Positions 17,729-27,060 of a DNA stretch of 64,000 nucleotides are shown piece by piece. Below the pieces are notes generated by a model that worked only from the letters and a program-made list of their open reading frames with translations, had not been told where the DNA came from and ran no database searches. Source of the stretch: Nostoc sp. UCD121 (lineage in GTDB: Bacteria; Cyanobacteriota; Cyanobacteriia; Cyanobacteriales; Nostocaceae); NCBI RefSeq assembly GCF_014222285.1, contig NZ_JACKZS010000010.1, forward strand, positions 16,211 through 80,210. Reading direction: 5' to 3'. Made by a program: the position numbers and the translations under genes. How positions within the stretch are numbered: the stretch's first letter is position 1; the number at the start of each line of letters is the position of its first letter.

Positions 17729-19375
17729 ATGTTCCTCACCCAAACTGTTCCCCGTCAACGAGAAATTCTTGAAGTATTCCTTCGCAATGGCTGGGACTAT
17801 ATGCGAAGGTTACTTACTGGTGGTAAAGCTGATGAACCACAGTTACCTACACCTGCGGTTTTAAAAAATATCTTGGTAGACTTGGGGCCAGTTTACGTCA
17901 AACTTGGCCAGCTAATGTCTACACGTCCAGATTTACTGAACGCTGCCTACATTGAGGAACTATCAACCTTACAAGACGAAGTACCACCAGTTCCTTGGTC
18001 AGAGATAGAAATAATCCTTCGCAAAGAATTAAAACGTCCATTAGCAGAAACCTTCAAGACAGTTAACCCGATCCCCGTAGCGGCGGGATCAATTGCCCAG
18101 ACACATCGCGCTACATTAGCAGATGGTCGAGAAGTGGCTCTAAAAGTGCAACGTCCGGGAATCGATCTGACTATTGCCCAAGATATTGCTTTAATTCAAG
18201 GTATTGCCGATTTAGTGGCGCGGACTGAATTTGGGCAAACCTACGAAATCAAATCCATCGCTGAAGAATTTACCAAAGCCCTAGAAGCCGAGTTAGATTT
18301 TACACGGGAAGCGGGTTTTACAGACCAACTGCGGCGCAACTTATCTAAAAGTCGCTGGTTTGATCCCACGCAAATAGTGGTTGCAGAGATTAACTGGGAA
18401 TTGACCACAGAAAAATTACTGGTGATGGAATGGTTAGATGGAGTACCATTCTTGTCGGCGGATTTAAACAATAACAATAATGGTAAAGACCCTGCCGTAG
18501 AGCGTAAAGAAATAACTACTTTGTTATTTCGGGTATTTTTTCAGCAACTATATATTGATGGCTTTTTTCACGCTGATCCCCATCCGGGAAACTTGTTTTA
18601 TCTTAAAGATGGGCGCGTTGCTCTCTTAGATTGTGGCATGGTGGGAAGGCTTGATCCCCGCACACAGCAGATATTAACAGAGATGTTGTTAGCGATCGTT
18701 GATTTAGATGCTCAAAGGTGCGCTCAGTTAACTTTGCAGCTATCAGATTCTGCTCAACCAGTTATTTTGTCGCGGTTAGAAAATGATTACGATCGCATGT
18801 TGCGAAAGTATCACAATGTCAGCTTAACGCAAATCAACTTCAGTCAGATAATTTATGAAGTTTTACAAGTTGCGCGTAACAATAAAATTAGATTACCTAG
18901 CAATATGGGTTTGTATGCCAAAACCCTAGCAAATTTAGAAGGTGTAGCGCGGACATTCAACCCAGAGCTTAATTTTTTCGATGAAGTTAAACCATTAATT
19001 ACAGACTTGTTTCGTCGGCAATTACTGGGCGATAATCCAGTGCGATCGCTATTACGGACAGCCTTAGATATAAAAAGTCTCTCTCTGCAATCTCCTCGCC
19101 AAATAGAACTGCTATTAGACCGAGTTACCTCAGAAACCTTACAGTGGAATTTATCGCTGCGGGGTTTAGATGGCGTGCGGCGCACTATGGACGATGCGGC
19201 TAACCGACTATCTTTTAGTATACTAGTAGGTTCGCTGATTATGGGTGCAGCAATTATTTCCACTAGAGCGCAGACAAGTCAGCTATCTTTTTTAAGCACC
19301 GCCCTTTTTGCCGTTGCTAGCTTATTGGGTTTGTGGTTAATTATCAGTACATTGCGATCGGGACGTTTACGGTAA
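17729..19375 (+). CDS. ABC1/AarF/UbiB kinase-like protein
   Basis: Atypical kinase family linked to quinone and isoprenoid lipid metabolism. 548 residues from ATG 17729 (MFLTQTVPRQREI). Motifs: the KxGQ helix (LGPVYVKLGQLMSTRPDLL), the Ala-rich nucleotide loop (PVAAGSIAQTHRA, AGS in place of a Gly-rich loop), VALKVQRPG, the ExD motif ALEAELDFTREA, FHADPHPGNLF and LLDCGMVG. Two C-terminal membrane helices (about 500-548). Cyanobacterial and plastid homologues act in tocopherol and plastoquinone metabolism; the substrate here is unknown. Confidence 0.92.
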   Translation: MFLTQTVPRQREILEVFLRNGWDYMRRLLTGGKADEPQLPTPAVLKNILVDLGPVYVKLGQLMSTRPDLLNAAYIEELSTLQDEVPPVPWSEIEIILRKELKRPLAETFKTVNPIPVAAGSIAQTHRATLADGREVALKVQRPGIDLTIAQDIALIQGIADLVARTEFGQTYEIKSIAEEFTKALEAELDFTREAGFTDQLRRNLSKSRWFDPTQIVVAEINWELTTEKLLVMEWLDGVPFLSADLNNNNNGKDPAVERKEITTLLFRVFFQQLYIDGFFHADPHPGNLFYLKDGRVALLDCGMVGRLDPRTQQILTEMLLAIVDLDAQRCAQLTLQLSDSAQPVILSRLENDYDRMLRKYHNVSLTQINFSQIIYEVLQVARNNKIRLPSNMGLYAKTLANLEGVARTFNPELNFFDEVKPLITDLFRRQLLGDNPVRSLLRTALDIKSLSLQSPRQIELLLDRVTSETLQWNLSLRGLDGVRRTMDDAANRLSFSILVGSLIMGAAIISTRAQTSQLSFLSTALFAVASLLGLWLIISTLRSGRLR

Positions 19376-19437
19376 AACCATTTTAGATTTTGAATTTTGG
19401 ATTTTGGATTGAAGGAAAAAGCCTGCGACTGAGCGCT

Positions 19438-19497
19438 CATGCCGTACTCCTTCGGAGAAGCAAGCTACGCGTAGCGTTCCACAGGAAAGTCTAAAAT
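19438..19497. repeat. Dispersed palindromic repeat
   Basis: Contains ACGCGTAGCGT-type palindromes. Bases 19469-19497 match 43288-43316 (inside the hybrid kinase gene) at 28 of 29 positions. It sits in the 143-base gap before the ABC transporter gene. Confidence 0.75.
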
Positions 19498-19518
19498 TTA
19501 ATTTCTAATATAAAAAAT

Positions 19519-20499
19519 ATGTCAATTATCATTGCTGAAAATCTGAGTAAATCTTATCCAGTGGCGGTTAAAAGTTCGGGTATCAAAGGAACAATTACCC
19601 ACCTTTTCCGCCGCACCTACCGTTCAATTAAAGCAGTGCAGGATGTTTCCTTTGAAATCGCCCCCGGTGAAGTAGTGGGTTTTTTGGGGCCAAATGGTGC
19701 CGGTAAAACCACCACACTAAAAATGCTCACGGGGCTGATTCATCCCTCTAGCGGCAAAGTCACAGTAGCTGGACAAGTTCCGTTTCATCGCAAAGAAGCA
19801 TTTTTGCAAAAAATTACCTTGGTGATGGGACAAAAACAGCAGCTAATTTGGGACTTACCCGCGCTGGATTCTTTGAAAATTAATGCTGCTGTATACAACA
19901 TCTCTGATAAAGAATTCCAACGACGGGTGGGTGAATTAACAGAGATGCTTTCCCTAGAAGGCAAACTTACCCAACCAGTACGGAAACTATCTTTGGGTGA
20001 GCGGATGAAAGCAGAATTGCTAGCAGCACTTTTGCACCGTCCCCACGTATTGTTCCTAGATGAACCGACTCTAGGACTAGATGTAAATGCTCAGGTGGCA
20101 GTACGCGATTTTTTGCGTGACTACAATCAGCGTTATCAGGCTACAGTGCTGTTGACTAGTCATTACATGGCTGATATTACAGCTTTGTGTCAACGAGTGC
20201 TGTTGATTCACCAAGGACGCCTGATGTATGACGGTAGCTTAGATGGACTACTAGAACGTTTTGCCCCTTACCGAGAAGTCCATATAGAATTAGCCCAACC
20301 TCTACCGATAGAAAAACTTATGACTTATGGGGATGTACAACTCTTAGAAGGGCGATCGGTGCATTTTATGGTATCTAGAGAGGCGCTTACCCGCACGGTA
20401 TCTAAGATTCTGACGGATTTGGAGGTAATTGATTTAACTGTCACTGAACCGCCTGTAGAAGAAGTAATTGGACGAGTTTTTCAGGCAGGTGTTGTGTAG
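19519..20499 (+). CDS. ABC-2 type transporter, ATP-binding protein
   Basis: Powers an exporter in the plasma membrane. 326 residues: Walker A GPNGAGKTT (near residue 57), signature LSLGERMKAELLAALL, Walker B VLFLDEPTLGLD, and the His switch (LLTSHYMAD). A C-terminal extension of about 80 residues follows, as in daunorubicin-resistance-like ATPases. The N-terminal insert (GIKGTITHLFRRTYRSIKAV) is typical of the subgroup that pairs with two ABC-2 permeases. The permease gene starts 46 bases later. Substrate unknown. Confidence 0.9.
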   Translation: MSIIIAENLSKSYPVAVKSSGIKGTITHLFRRTYRSIKAVQDVSFEIAPGEVVGFLGPNGAGKTTTLKMLTGLIHPSSGKVTVAGQVPFHRKEAFLQKITLVMGQKQQLIWDLPALDSLKINAAVYNISDKEFQRRVGELTEMLSLEGKLTQPVRKLSLGERMKAELLAALLHRPHVLFLDEPTLGLDVNAQVAVRDFLRDYNQRYQATVLLTSHYMADITALCQRVLLIHQGRLMYDGSLDGLLERFAPYREVHIELAQPLPIEKLMTYGDVQLLEGRSVHFMVSREALTRTVSKILTDLEVIDLTVTEPPVEEVIGRVFQAGVV

Positions 20500-20545
20500 C
20501 GATCGCTGCCAGAAATAGAGTTACCGAGGGGAGAATGCACTGTAA

Positions 20546-21334
20546 ATGAAAAAGATGATTAGAAAAGCCCTAACTTTGCTGTCAGTATACTATGCCTATT
20601 CGGTTGAGTATCGAGCAGAATTAATTCTATGGGTTTTGGCTGGGTCTTTGCCAATTATCCTCATGGGTATCTGGATACAGGCAGCACAAGGTGGCCAATT
20701 TGGGCTATCACCTGTAGATTTTGCTCGTTACTTTATCACGGTTTTCGTTGTTAGACAATTAACAGTTGCTTGGGTAATTTGGGACTTTGAAAAAGAGGTT
20801 GTGGAAGGAAAGCTTTCGCCCAAATTGCTACAACCACTCGACCCAGTATGGCATCATGTTGCAGGGCATATTTCTGAAAGATTTGCTAGGCTATCGTTTG
20901 CTTTTTTATTAGTGGCATTATTTTTTATTCTTTATCCCCAAGCTTTTTGGGTACCAAGTTTGAGTAGATTTTTGCTGTTTACATTGGCGGTGGCGCTAGC
21001 TTTTACTTTGCGGTTTACAATTCAGTACACCTTTGCCATGTTCGCTTTTTGGACAGAACGGGCTAGTGCTTTAGAAAATTTTTGGTTGTTATTTTATCTA
21101 TTTTTATCTGGTTTGATAGCACCTTTAGAGGTTTTTCCAGAGCCTGTGCGGACAATCGTAATGTTTACGCCTTTTCCGTATTTGATTGATTTTCCTGCGA
21201 GTCTTTTGGTAGGGCTACCTGTGGATATAGGGCGAGGATTTTGGTCAATGTTTGGTTGGATATTAGTGTTTTTGGGACTGAATCGCTTCCTTTGGCGTGC
21301 GGGTTTGAAGAGGTATTCTGGGATGGGAGCATAA
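20546..21334 (+). CDS. ABC-2 family permease
   Basis: 262 residues with six hydrophobic segments (for example LILWVLAGSLPIILMGIWI, FLLFTLAVALAFTLRF, FWLLFYLFLSGLIAPLEVF). The family loop GKLSPKLLQPLDPVWHH is clear. AGGGGAG stands about 12 bases before ATG 20546. It forms the export channel with the preceding ATPase. Relatives usually come as ATPase plus two different permeases; no second permease lies next to this pair, so it is either encoded elsewhere or this one works as a homodimer. Confidence 0.88.
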   Translation: MKKMIRKALTLLSVYYAYSVEYRAELILWVLAGSLPIILMGIWIQAAQGGQFGLSPVDFARYFITVFVVRQLTVAWVIWDFEKEVVEGKLSPKLLQPLDPVWHHVAGHISERFARLSFAFLLVALFFILYPQAFWVPSLSRFLLFTLAVALAFTLRFTIQYTFAMFAFWTERASALENFWLLFYLFLSGLIAPLEVFPEPVRTIVMFTPFPYLIDFPASLLVGLPVDIGRGFWSMFGWILVFLGLNRFLWRAGLKRYSGMGA

Positions 21335-21609
21335 ACGATTCATAATTACTAAAGTGGCGATATATTATGATTGGCTAAACCTATATATTGATTAACTGTT
21401 GTGCCTTTAATTTGCACTAATATTTTTTTCAATATGATTGTGGGGTGGTCAACATGAGCGCCCTGATAGTGCAAGTTGTATAAGTAACAGCTTATACTTT
21501 GCTATGCTATATATAATAATATAAATCAATAGGCTTGGGTTAAGGGCGACTGGCAAAAACTTTGGATTTTAAGACGCGATAAATCGCCGTATCTACAAAT
21601 GTTTTGGTC
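21335..21609. other. Convergent spacer
   Basis: 275 AT-rich bases between convergent genes. Near the right end, AGACGCGATAAATCGCC (about 21573-21589) matches the interior of the inverted-repeat element at 62454-62571. No gene or clear terminator seen. Confidence 0.4.
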
Positions 21610-23508
21610 TTATCTTAACTGTAATAAATTACTTGGTATCGTCCTAAAATTTTCTGTCGTCCCCAAAGAATAATCTTCTAACTTAAAATCAGCAAAAGGT
21701 TTATTTTCTAACCTATCCCGTAGCGCTTCATCGAGAATGACACCTGAAGATTTATTTTTCACGCCAATAATTATAAGACTTCTCTGATATGTAGTTAAAT
21801 CCTGATTCGCCTGACAATTACTTCGTTGAAATTGTCCTAAATTTAGTATTCTATAACTTTTGACGCTTGGTGTATTAATAAATAATTTTTTGACTAAAAA
21901 TTGAATCTGTTTAGAACGTTCTAGAGCCATTCGTTGTTGAACTGCTATATTACCCCTACAAGAAACTGTACCTACAGAGATAATTTCCCTTGGTTCATCC
22001 ATTATCTTTTGTATGCCTTCTTGTTCTAAGTTCAACTTTAAAAGGTCTATACTAATAATTTCATTATTATATTTAATTTGAAAATTGCTACCTAAAAGCC
22101 ATTTATATTCTAGTGATAAAACAGCTATATTAAAATCGGCTCTCCTCCCCTGGCTATCTCTACCTTCTTGATAAGAAAAATAATCAATATTACCTCTCTT
22201 TTCGGGAGATTGCCCATAATTTGAATTCACCATAAATTTTGAGTTTCGCATTGCTAAAGCCACTATACTAAGTAATCCTAATATCACTAGCAACCCTGCA
22301 AAAAATTTCAATAGTGGTACTTCTTCTGGCTCTTTCTGTGGGGATGATAAAGTTTTAGGAATTGGCGGGGACAATTCTTCTGTGTTCAAATCAATTACTA
22401 AATTAATATTTTCAGGAGTAGTTTCTGTTAGCTGAGTTTCAACAAAAGAGGCAGGAGGAATACTATTTTCTGGTTCCTGCTCCGACAACAGCGAGATTGG
22501 CTCTGAATCTTCCACTTCTGCAAGTGGCTCCTCTACTCTGGGGGAACCTGGCGCAACAGGTGTGGTTGAATCCTCATCTGAGCAGAATTTTTTGCCTTCT
22601 TCAATGTGTTCTAGGCGCTGCAAAATTTCTTGAGCATTAGCAGGACGCTTTTTTATATCTGCTGCTGTGAGCCAATCGATTAAATTTAATAGTAAGGGTG
22701 AGATATCGATGGCATGATTTTTCCAGTGCAATACATTTTGCTGGACATCATACATATCTAAGGGATGGTGTCCCGTTAGCAAAAATATAAAAGTGCGTCC
22801 CAAAGCAAAGAAATCTGATTGCGGTACTGCTTGACCATTCATTTGTTCGGGAGCGCTGTAGCCAGATGACATAAGTGCTGTCATCCTGTCGCCGTTACTA
22901 GGTTGGTCTGGGTCGGTTCTGTCAATTTCTGTGGCGGTGCCAAAATCAATTAGTACTAAATCCCCCCAATCCTTTCCAAGAGGGGATCTAATCATGATAT
23001 TAGATGGCTTAATATCTCGATGCAGGTATTGTTTACGATGCACTAAATCCAAAATTTCCACTAATTGTTTTAGCCAACCTACAGCTTGGTCTTCGGAAAT
23101 AGGGCGATTCTGCTGCTGCTCTAGCCACTGTATTAAGTTGTACCCGTCGATTTTTTCCATTGCAATGCAATGCAACACTAAACCATGTCGGGTTTGATAC
23201 TGGAAGTAACTATCTTGTTTGGGAATGCCGGGATGGTTGAGTTGTTCCAGCACAGTTACTTCTTGCTGAAATAGTTCTACTGCTCTGGCGTTACCTGATA
23301 AATCCTCTTTGAGTATTTTGAGGATTTTAGGAGTATCTTGTTCGTATGCTTCATAAACTTTACTAAACCCTGTTTTGTCACTCAACAGGCGCGTCACCCG
23401 ATAACGCCCTAGCAATTCCAAATGGGAACCACAACTTTGACAGAAGCGGTTTTGTTCATTATTTGAGTGATTTGGTGTAGGGCAAACGGGATTGATACAA
23501 AGGCTCAT
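21610..23508 (-). CDS. Serine/threonine protein kinase with N-terminal zinc ribbon
   Basis: 632 residues. A zinc ribbon with Cys-4, Cys-9, Cys-23 and Cys-26 opens the protein. A Hanks-type kinase domain (about 34-300) has HRDIKPSNIMI near residue 166 and the DFG motif in LIDFGTATEID. The Gly-rich loop is poor (LLSDKTGFSKVYEA). An acidic, Pro-rich linker leads to one membrane helix (about 398-419) and a roughly 210-residue outer domain of unknown fold. Four-Cys kinases of this kind are common in Nostocales. The layout suggests a membrane receptor kinase with the catalytic part inside. Target and ligand are unknown. Confidence 0.88.
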   Translation of the reverse strand: MSLCINPVCPTPNHSNNEQNRFCQSCGSHLELLGRYRVTRLLSDKTGFSKVYEAYEQDTPKILKILKEDLSGNARAVELFQQEVTVLEQLNHPGIPKQDSYFQYQTRHGLVLHCIAMEKIDGYNLIQWLEQQQNRPISEDQAVGWLKQLVEILDLVHRKQYLHRDIKPSNIMIRSPLGKDWGDLVLIDFGTATEIDRTDPDQPSNGDRMTALMSSGYSAPEQMNGQAVPQSDFFALGRTFIFLLTGHHPLDMYDVQQNVLHWKNHAIDISPLLLNLIDWLTAADIKKRPANAQEILQRLEHIEEGKKFCSDEDSTTPVAPGSPRVEEPLAEVEDSEPISLLSEQEPENSIPPASFVETQLTETTPENINLVIDLNTEELSPPIPKTLSSPQKEPEEVPLLKFFAGLLVILGLLSIVALAMRNSKFMVNSNYGQSPEKRGNIDYFSYQEGRDSQGRRADFNIAVLSLEYKWLLGSNFQIKYNNEIISIDLLKLNLEQEGIQKIMDEPREIISVGTVSCRGNIAVQQRMALERSKQIQFLVKKLFINTPSVKSYRILNLGQFQRSNCQANQDLTTYQRSLIIIGVKNKSSGVILDEALRDRLENKPFADFKLEDYSLGTTENFRTIPSNLLQLR

Positions 23509-23548
23509 GAGTGGCTTATCCGTACTTTAACAGTTATCAGTTATTAGC

Positions 23549-23690
23549 AGGACTTACGCAAACAATAGCCAAAACCCTTATTTTCAGGTAGGGGCAATTC
23601 ATGTAGACACAAAGCGGCTAATCTACGAGTTTTCCAACGGAGTACCCGCAGGATATTACCCCTACAGCATTGTAGTTTGGTGTAAGTCCT
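23549..23690. mobile_element. MITE-like element, family with AGGACTTACGCA ends (copy 1)
   Basis: 142 bp bounded by AGGACTTACGCAAAC and GTTTGGTGTAAGTCCT, which are inverted copies apart from one change and one extra base. The inside holds a GGGGCAATT / TATTACCCC-type imperfect palindrome but no frame. Related ends occur at 27762-27862 and 49097-49184. It fills most of the 334-base gap between the kinase and hydrolase genes. Confidence 0.7.
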
Positions 23691-23842
23691 AATTAGTTAT
23701 CAATAATCACTGAATGCTGATGACTGATAACTAATAACTGATTTAAGGGAAGCGCAGATGCGTAGCCGCTTATCGCTAAACATCCTTCCTATTCATTCTT
23801 CTGTTGCCGGATGATAATCCCGTCTAATAATAATGAGATTTT

Positions 23843-24682
23843 CTATCTGTGTTCTGCCAAAAAAGCTGCAACAGTCTGGTTAAATGCCTTTGGTTGTGTC
23901 AAAAACGACCAGTGATTGCCAGGAACTTGGCAGATGCGTAGTTTTTTGAGATAAGTTTTGTAGGGCTGGATTTGCCAATTTTGGCGATTAAGCCCTTGTT
24001 CTGGTTGGACAAAGAGAGCTTGGGTATCAAGGGGGATTGTAAAACCAGGCACTTGCATAACTGCTTCAAAAATCCCGTCGCGGGCGGCGATGGTAAATTT
24101 GCTACCCCAACTACCATCGGTTTTTTCTTCTATTCCTGCTTGGAAAACTTGCTGCTGCCAGGAACTCCATCCTTGATATTGCTTTAATTGCCGTGCTTGT
24201 TGTTCGGCTTCTCCATAACTGGCAAAGGGGCCCATGCTTTTGAGAAAAGGTAAGAAGCGATACAATATGGGAAAAGTTAGCCTGAGAAGGCTGGGCATTT
24301 TCCAGATAAAAATGGGATCGACGAGAATTATACTCCGCAAACGCTTTGGGTTTTGCCTTGCCCAGATAGCGGCTAATTTACCTGTCCACGAATGACTTAC
24401 AATCTGGGCAGATGTCCATCCTAGATGATCCATGAGTGCTTCGAGGTCTGCGATCGCACTTTCAAAAGTATAATCTCTCTCAGGCTTGGTACTTTCGCCA
24501 TGTCCGCGCATATCTGGTGCGACTATGTGGTAGTCTGCTGCTAAATAATCTCCTAAACTAGACCACACTAAAGCATGGTCGCCTAAACCGTGTAACAGCA
24601 GTAAGGGTTCTTGACCCTGCTTCCACTCTAAGTAAGAAAGTTGGATATCAGGCTTTGATAAAGTTTGACGTACAGGCATCAT
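23843..24682 (-). CDS. Alpha/beta hydrolase
   Basis: 279 residues, a full alpha/beta-hydrolase fold. Oxyanion region LLLLHGLGDHALVWSSL, then the strand VAPDMRGHGES, the nucleophile elbow IVSHSWTGKLA (Ser near residue 117), the acid region in FTIPLDTQALFVQPEQG, and the catalytic His in VPGNHWSF. The elbow reads Ser-His-Ser-Trp-Thr-Gly rather than the usual Gly-x-Ser-x-Gly, so the first Gly is replaced. No signal peptide. Substrate cannot be read; similar proteins include esterases and C-C hydrolases. Confidence 0.85.
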   Translation of the reverse strand: MMPVRQTLSKPDIQLSYLEWKQGQEPLLLLHGLGDHALVWSSLGDYLAADYHIVAPDMRGHGESTKPERDYTFESAIADLEALMDHLGWTSAQIVSHSWTGKLAAIWARQNPKRLRSIILVDPIFIWKMPSLLRLTFPILYRFLPFLKSMGPFASYGEAEQQARQLKQYQGWSSWQQQVFQAGIEEKTDGSWGSKFTIAARDGIFEAVMQVPGFTIPLDTQALFVQPEQGLNRQNWQIQPYKTYLKKLRICQVPGNHWSFLTQPKAFNQTVAAFLAEHR

Positions 24683-24926
24683 TGCACATCCACCAATGAA
24701 GAGATAGTTTCGCGCTTATATATTACTGCGAAACAAGCTGGAGGGCAGGGAGAAATGAGTCTATGCGATGTGCTACACCTACGACTGGGCGTAGCGCCAC
24801 TTGTAAGATTATTAACTGTTTGCCAACAATACTTAGCCTCAAAGTGGAAAATGAAAAGTGCTGAATTTTGTAACGTTTGCTTTATATAATTAAAAATCCA
24901 ATTTTTGCAAGAAGGGATATTAACTT

Positions 24927-25574
24927 ATGCAAGTTATCTCAGTCAATGTAGGACTTCCCCGTGAAGTACTTTGGAAGGGCAAAACAGTTACAACGGGGAT
25001 TTTTAAAGAACCAGTTGAGGGACGGGTGATGATGCAAGCCCTCAACTTAGATGGAGATAGACAAGCTGATTTGAGTGTCCACGGAGGCAAGGACAAAGCA
25101 GTTTATGCTTATCCATTTGAGCATTACGACTATTGGCGGCGCAAGTTACCTGATATAGATTTGCCCTGGGGAATGTTTGGTGAAAACTTCACTACAGTCG
25201 GGCTGTTAGAAGATGACGTTAATATTGGCGATTGCTTCCAGATTGGTAGCGCAGAGGTAATGGTGACTCAACCTCGAATGCCTTGTTATAAACTAGGAAT
25301 CAAGTTTGGACGTGCTGATATAGTTAAACAGTTTTTAGATAGCCGCCTAACAGGGTTTTACTTTTCGGTGCTACAAGAGGGCCAAGTAGGGAATGGTGAT
25401 ACTTTTGAGTTAATCAGTCGAGACTCAAATAATGTCACTATTGCCGATATTACCCGATTGTATGCACGCGAAAGAGACGACCTAGAACTGTTACACCGCG
25501 CCGTAAAAGTTGAGGCTTTACCTATAAATTGGCGAGACTATTTCCAGCAGCAAATCAAAAAGCTTAACAGATGA
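24927..25574 (+). CDS. MOSC-domain protein (YiiM-like)
   Basis: 215 residues. The MOSC core includes GRVMMQALNLDGDRQADLSVHGG, a FEHYDYWR stretch and MFGENFTTVGL. The catalytic-type Cys sits in QPRMPCYKLGI. A C-terminal three-helix part (ITRLYARERDDLELLHRAVKV) is found in the YiiM subgroup, which reduces N-hydroxylated bases or binds molybdenum cofactor in E. coli. ATG 24927 has an AAGAAGGGA site upstream. Likely cytosolic detoxification or Mo-enzyme function, by family only. Confidence 0.85.
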   Translation: MQVISVNVGLPREVLWKGKTVTTGIFKEPVEGRVMMQALNLDGDRQADLSVHGGKDKAVYAYPFEHYDYWRRKLPDIDLPWGMFGENFTTVGLLEDDVNIGDCFQIGSAEVMVTQPRMPCYKLGIKFGRADIVKQFLDSRLTGFYFSVLQEGQVGNGDTFELISRDSNNVTIADITRLYARERDDLELLHRAVKVEALPINWRDYFQQQIKKLNR

Positions 25575-25629
25575 ATCTCATGAATCTTAAAATTCTTAAG
25601 AAAACGTTCTAATTGTTTTATAAACAGTC

Positions 25630-26577
25630 TCAGCTTTTCTCATAAGTCAAATTACCTTGGTGCGATGTCTGATGACAAGCCGCTTCGCGTCTACGCGCAT
25701 TTGGAGTCAGAGTAATTAAATCGTCTATATTCCGTTTCATTGTGGCACAAATCGTATCTAGAGGTAAGTCGTTAGGGTCATAACCAAAAGGGTTTTCTAT
25801 CTCCAAACCGATTGCTTCAATGCCAAATACTGTAAAACCAACTAAAGCCGAAATTAAACCTGTCCACCAACCCAGAGTTGCCACTATTTGAAAGGGTAAT
25901 AGTAAACAATATAGTAACAATAATTGCTTCAAATGAATGGCATAGGCTAATGGCATAGGTGTTTTTAAAATTCGTTCACAAGCACCTAAATTATCTACAA
26001 GATTGTTTAATAATTCTTGCATAGATGTTAGCTGGTAACTGTTAAGGCAATTGCGATGATATTGCTCCTGTAAATAATCTCCTATCCAAAAAGCAATCTC
26101 TATAGGGGGATTATTCATAATTTTCAATTTGATATACTTACTAGATGGCATTAAATCTTCTAACTCACTATTGACTTCTTCTTCTCGCAAATGTAATTTA
26201 GTTGTCACAGCAAAAGCTACCAATAAATTTAAGGCTGTAATTTTATTTTCTTTATCTTCTGGAGATTTTTCTTCAATAGATACCCAAATTTGTCGAGCCA
26301 GGTTTCGGATGTTATTTACTAGAGAACCCCAGCATTTTCTCCCTTCCCAAAATCGCTCATAAGCAGTATTGGTGCGAAATACCAGTAATAAACCTAAAAC
26401 AATACTAGGAATAACACTTCCTAAAATCGGTTGAGATACAGGCACTTTAAAATGGTACAGTATCGAAATCAAAAACCCGAAAGCTCCGCACCATAAGATA
26501 TGCTTGTAAACTGCTTTCAAGACCGAACCTTTAAATTGCAATGTTGTACGTAGCCATGTAATTTTTTTGGCTGTCAT
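25630..26577 (-). CDS. Bestrophin-family anion channel
   Basis: 315 residues. The family core RTNTAYERFWEGRKCWGSLVNN is clear, with hydrophobic segments near 28-65 and 220-255 and the acidic strip IGLEIENPFGYDPNDLPLD. Cyanobacterial and plastid bestrophins pass chloride or bicarbonate across thylakoid or plasma membranes. The last 20 or so residues (NARRREAACHQTSHQG) are encoded by the 23-bp dispersed repeat at 25674-25696, which has replaced or extended the native end. Start ATG 26575-26577. Confidence 0.9.
   Translation of the reverse strand: MTAKKITWLRTTLQFKGSVLKAVYKHILWCGAFGFLISILYHFKVPVSQPILGSVIPSIVLGLLLVFRTNTAYERFWEGRKCWGSLVNNIRNLARQIWVSIEEKSPEDKENKITALNLLVAFAVTTKLHLREEEVNSELEDLMPSSKYIKLKIMNNPPIEIAFWIGDYLQEQYHRNCLNSYQLTSMQELLNNLVDNLGACERILKTPMPLAYAIHLKQLLLLYCLLLPFQIVATLGWWTGLISALVGFTVFGIEAIGLEIENPFGYDPNDLPLDTICATMKRNIDDLITLTPNARRREAACHQTSHQGNLTYEKS
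25674..25696 (+). repeat. 23-bp dispersed repeat at the end of the bestrophin gene
   Basis: Same repeat as at 7066-7088, 22 of 23 identical. Here it is read on the opposite strand and encodes RRREAAC near the bestrophin C-terminus. Confidence 0.75.
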
Positions 26578-26861
26578 GCAGTCACCCCAAGAGAATATTT
26601 AGCGAATCGATATGTTAAATATCGATACTTTAAAAATAATAACTATATAAATAGCAAAATTGGCAAGCAGTATACTTTAAAAAGTAATCTTGCTAAAAAA
26701 CACGAGACATTTGCGATAATGATTGTATCTTAGCTTCTGTTATACAATATCGAGTCCGGTTAAATACCTATTATTAGGACTAATACAAATAGTTTTTTGT
26801 CAGCGATTAAGCGACCATTATATAAAAATCAACAGTGCTTATGGCTAATTGTAAAGAAATG

Positions 26862-27060
26862 TAAATATTTTCGATGGCTGCATAAATCCCGCGCCTCACT
26901 CTGATAAGTCGATAGAAGAAAAGGTAGATGGCTCAGGGTAATGGTCATACTGCATTAGTCGGTGTCATATACCCCAGTAAATCAAAAAGTTCTAATCTGT
27001 AAAAATCCTGCCCTATAAATTGAATATTTAGACATAACTTATTTAGTTATGTCTTTTTTT
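26862..27060 (+). ncRNA. Candidate non-coding RNA ending in an intrinsic terminator
   Basis: No gene fits this strand, yet it ends in a textbook terminator (27030-27060). TAAATATT (26862-26869) pairs with AATATTTA (27023-27030), which would close a structure of about 170 bases. A 24-codon frame at 26931-27005 (ATG with AAAAGGTAG before it) is an alternative coding content. No promoter could be placed with confidence. The terminator might also serve only to block antisense reading of the VOC gene. Confidence 0.35.
27030..27060 (+). terminator. Intrinsic terminator on the + strand
   Basis: Perfect 10-bp stem AGACATAACT / AGTTATGTCT, loop TATTT, then seven T. It overlaps the stop codon of the VOC gene on the other strand. 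Confidence 0.85.

Noticed and set aside
24665..24889. 74-residue + strand frame between the hydrolase and MOSC genes
   Set aside because: It begins inside the hydrolase start region, passes through dispersed-repeat DNA and has no conserved pattern.
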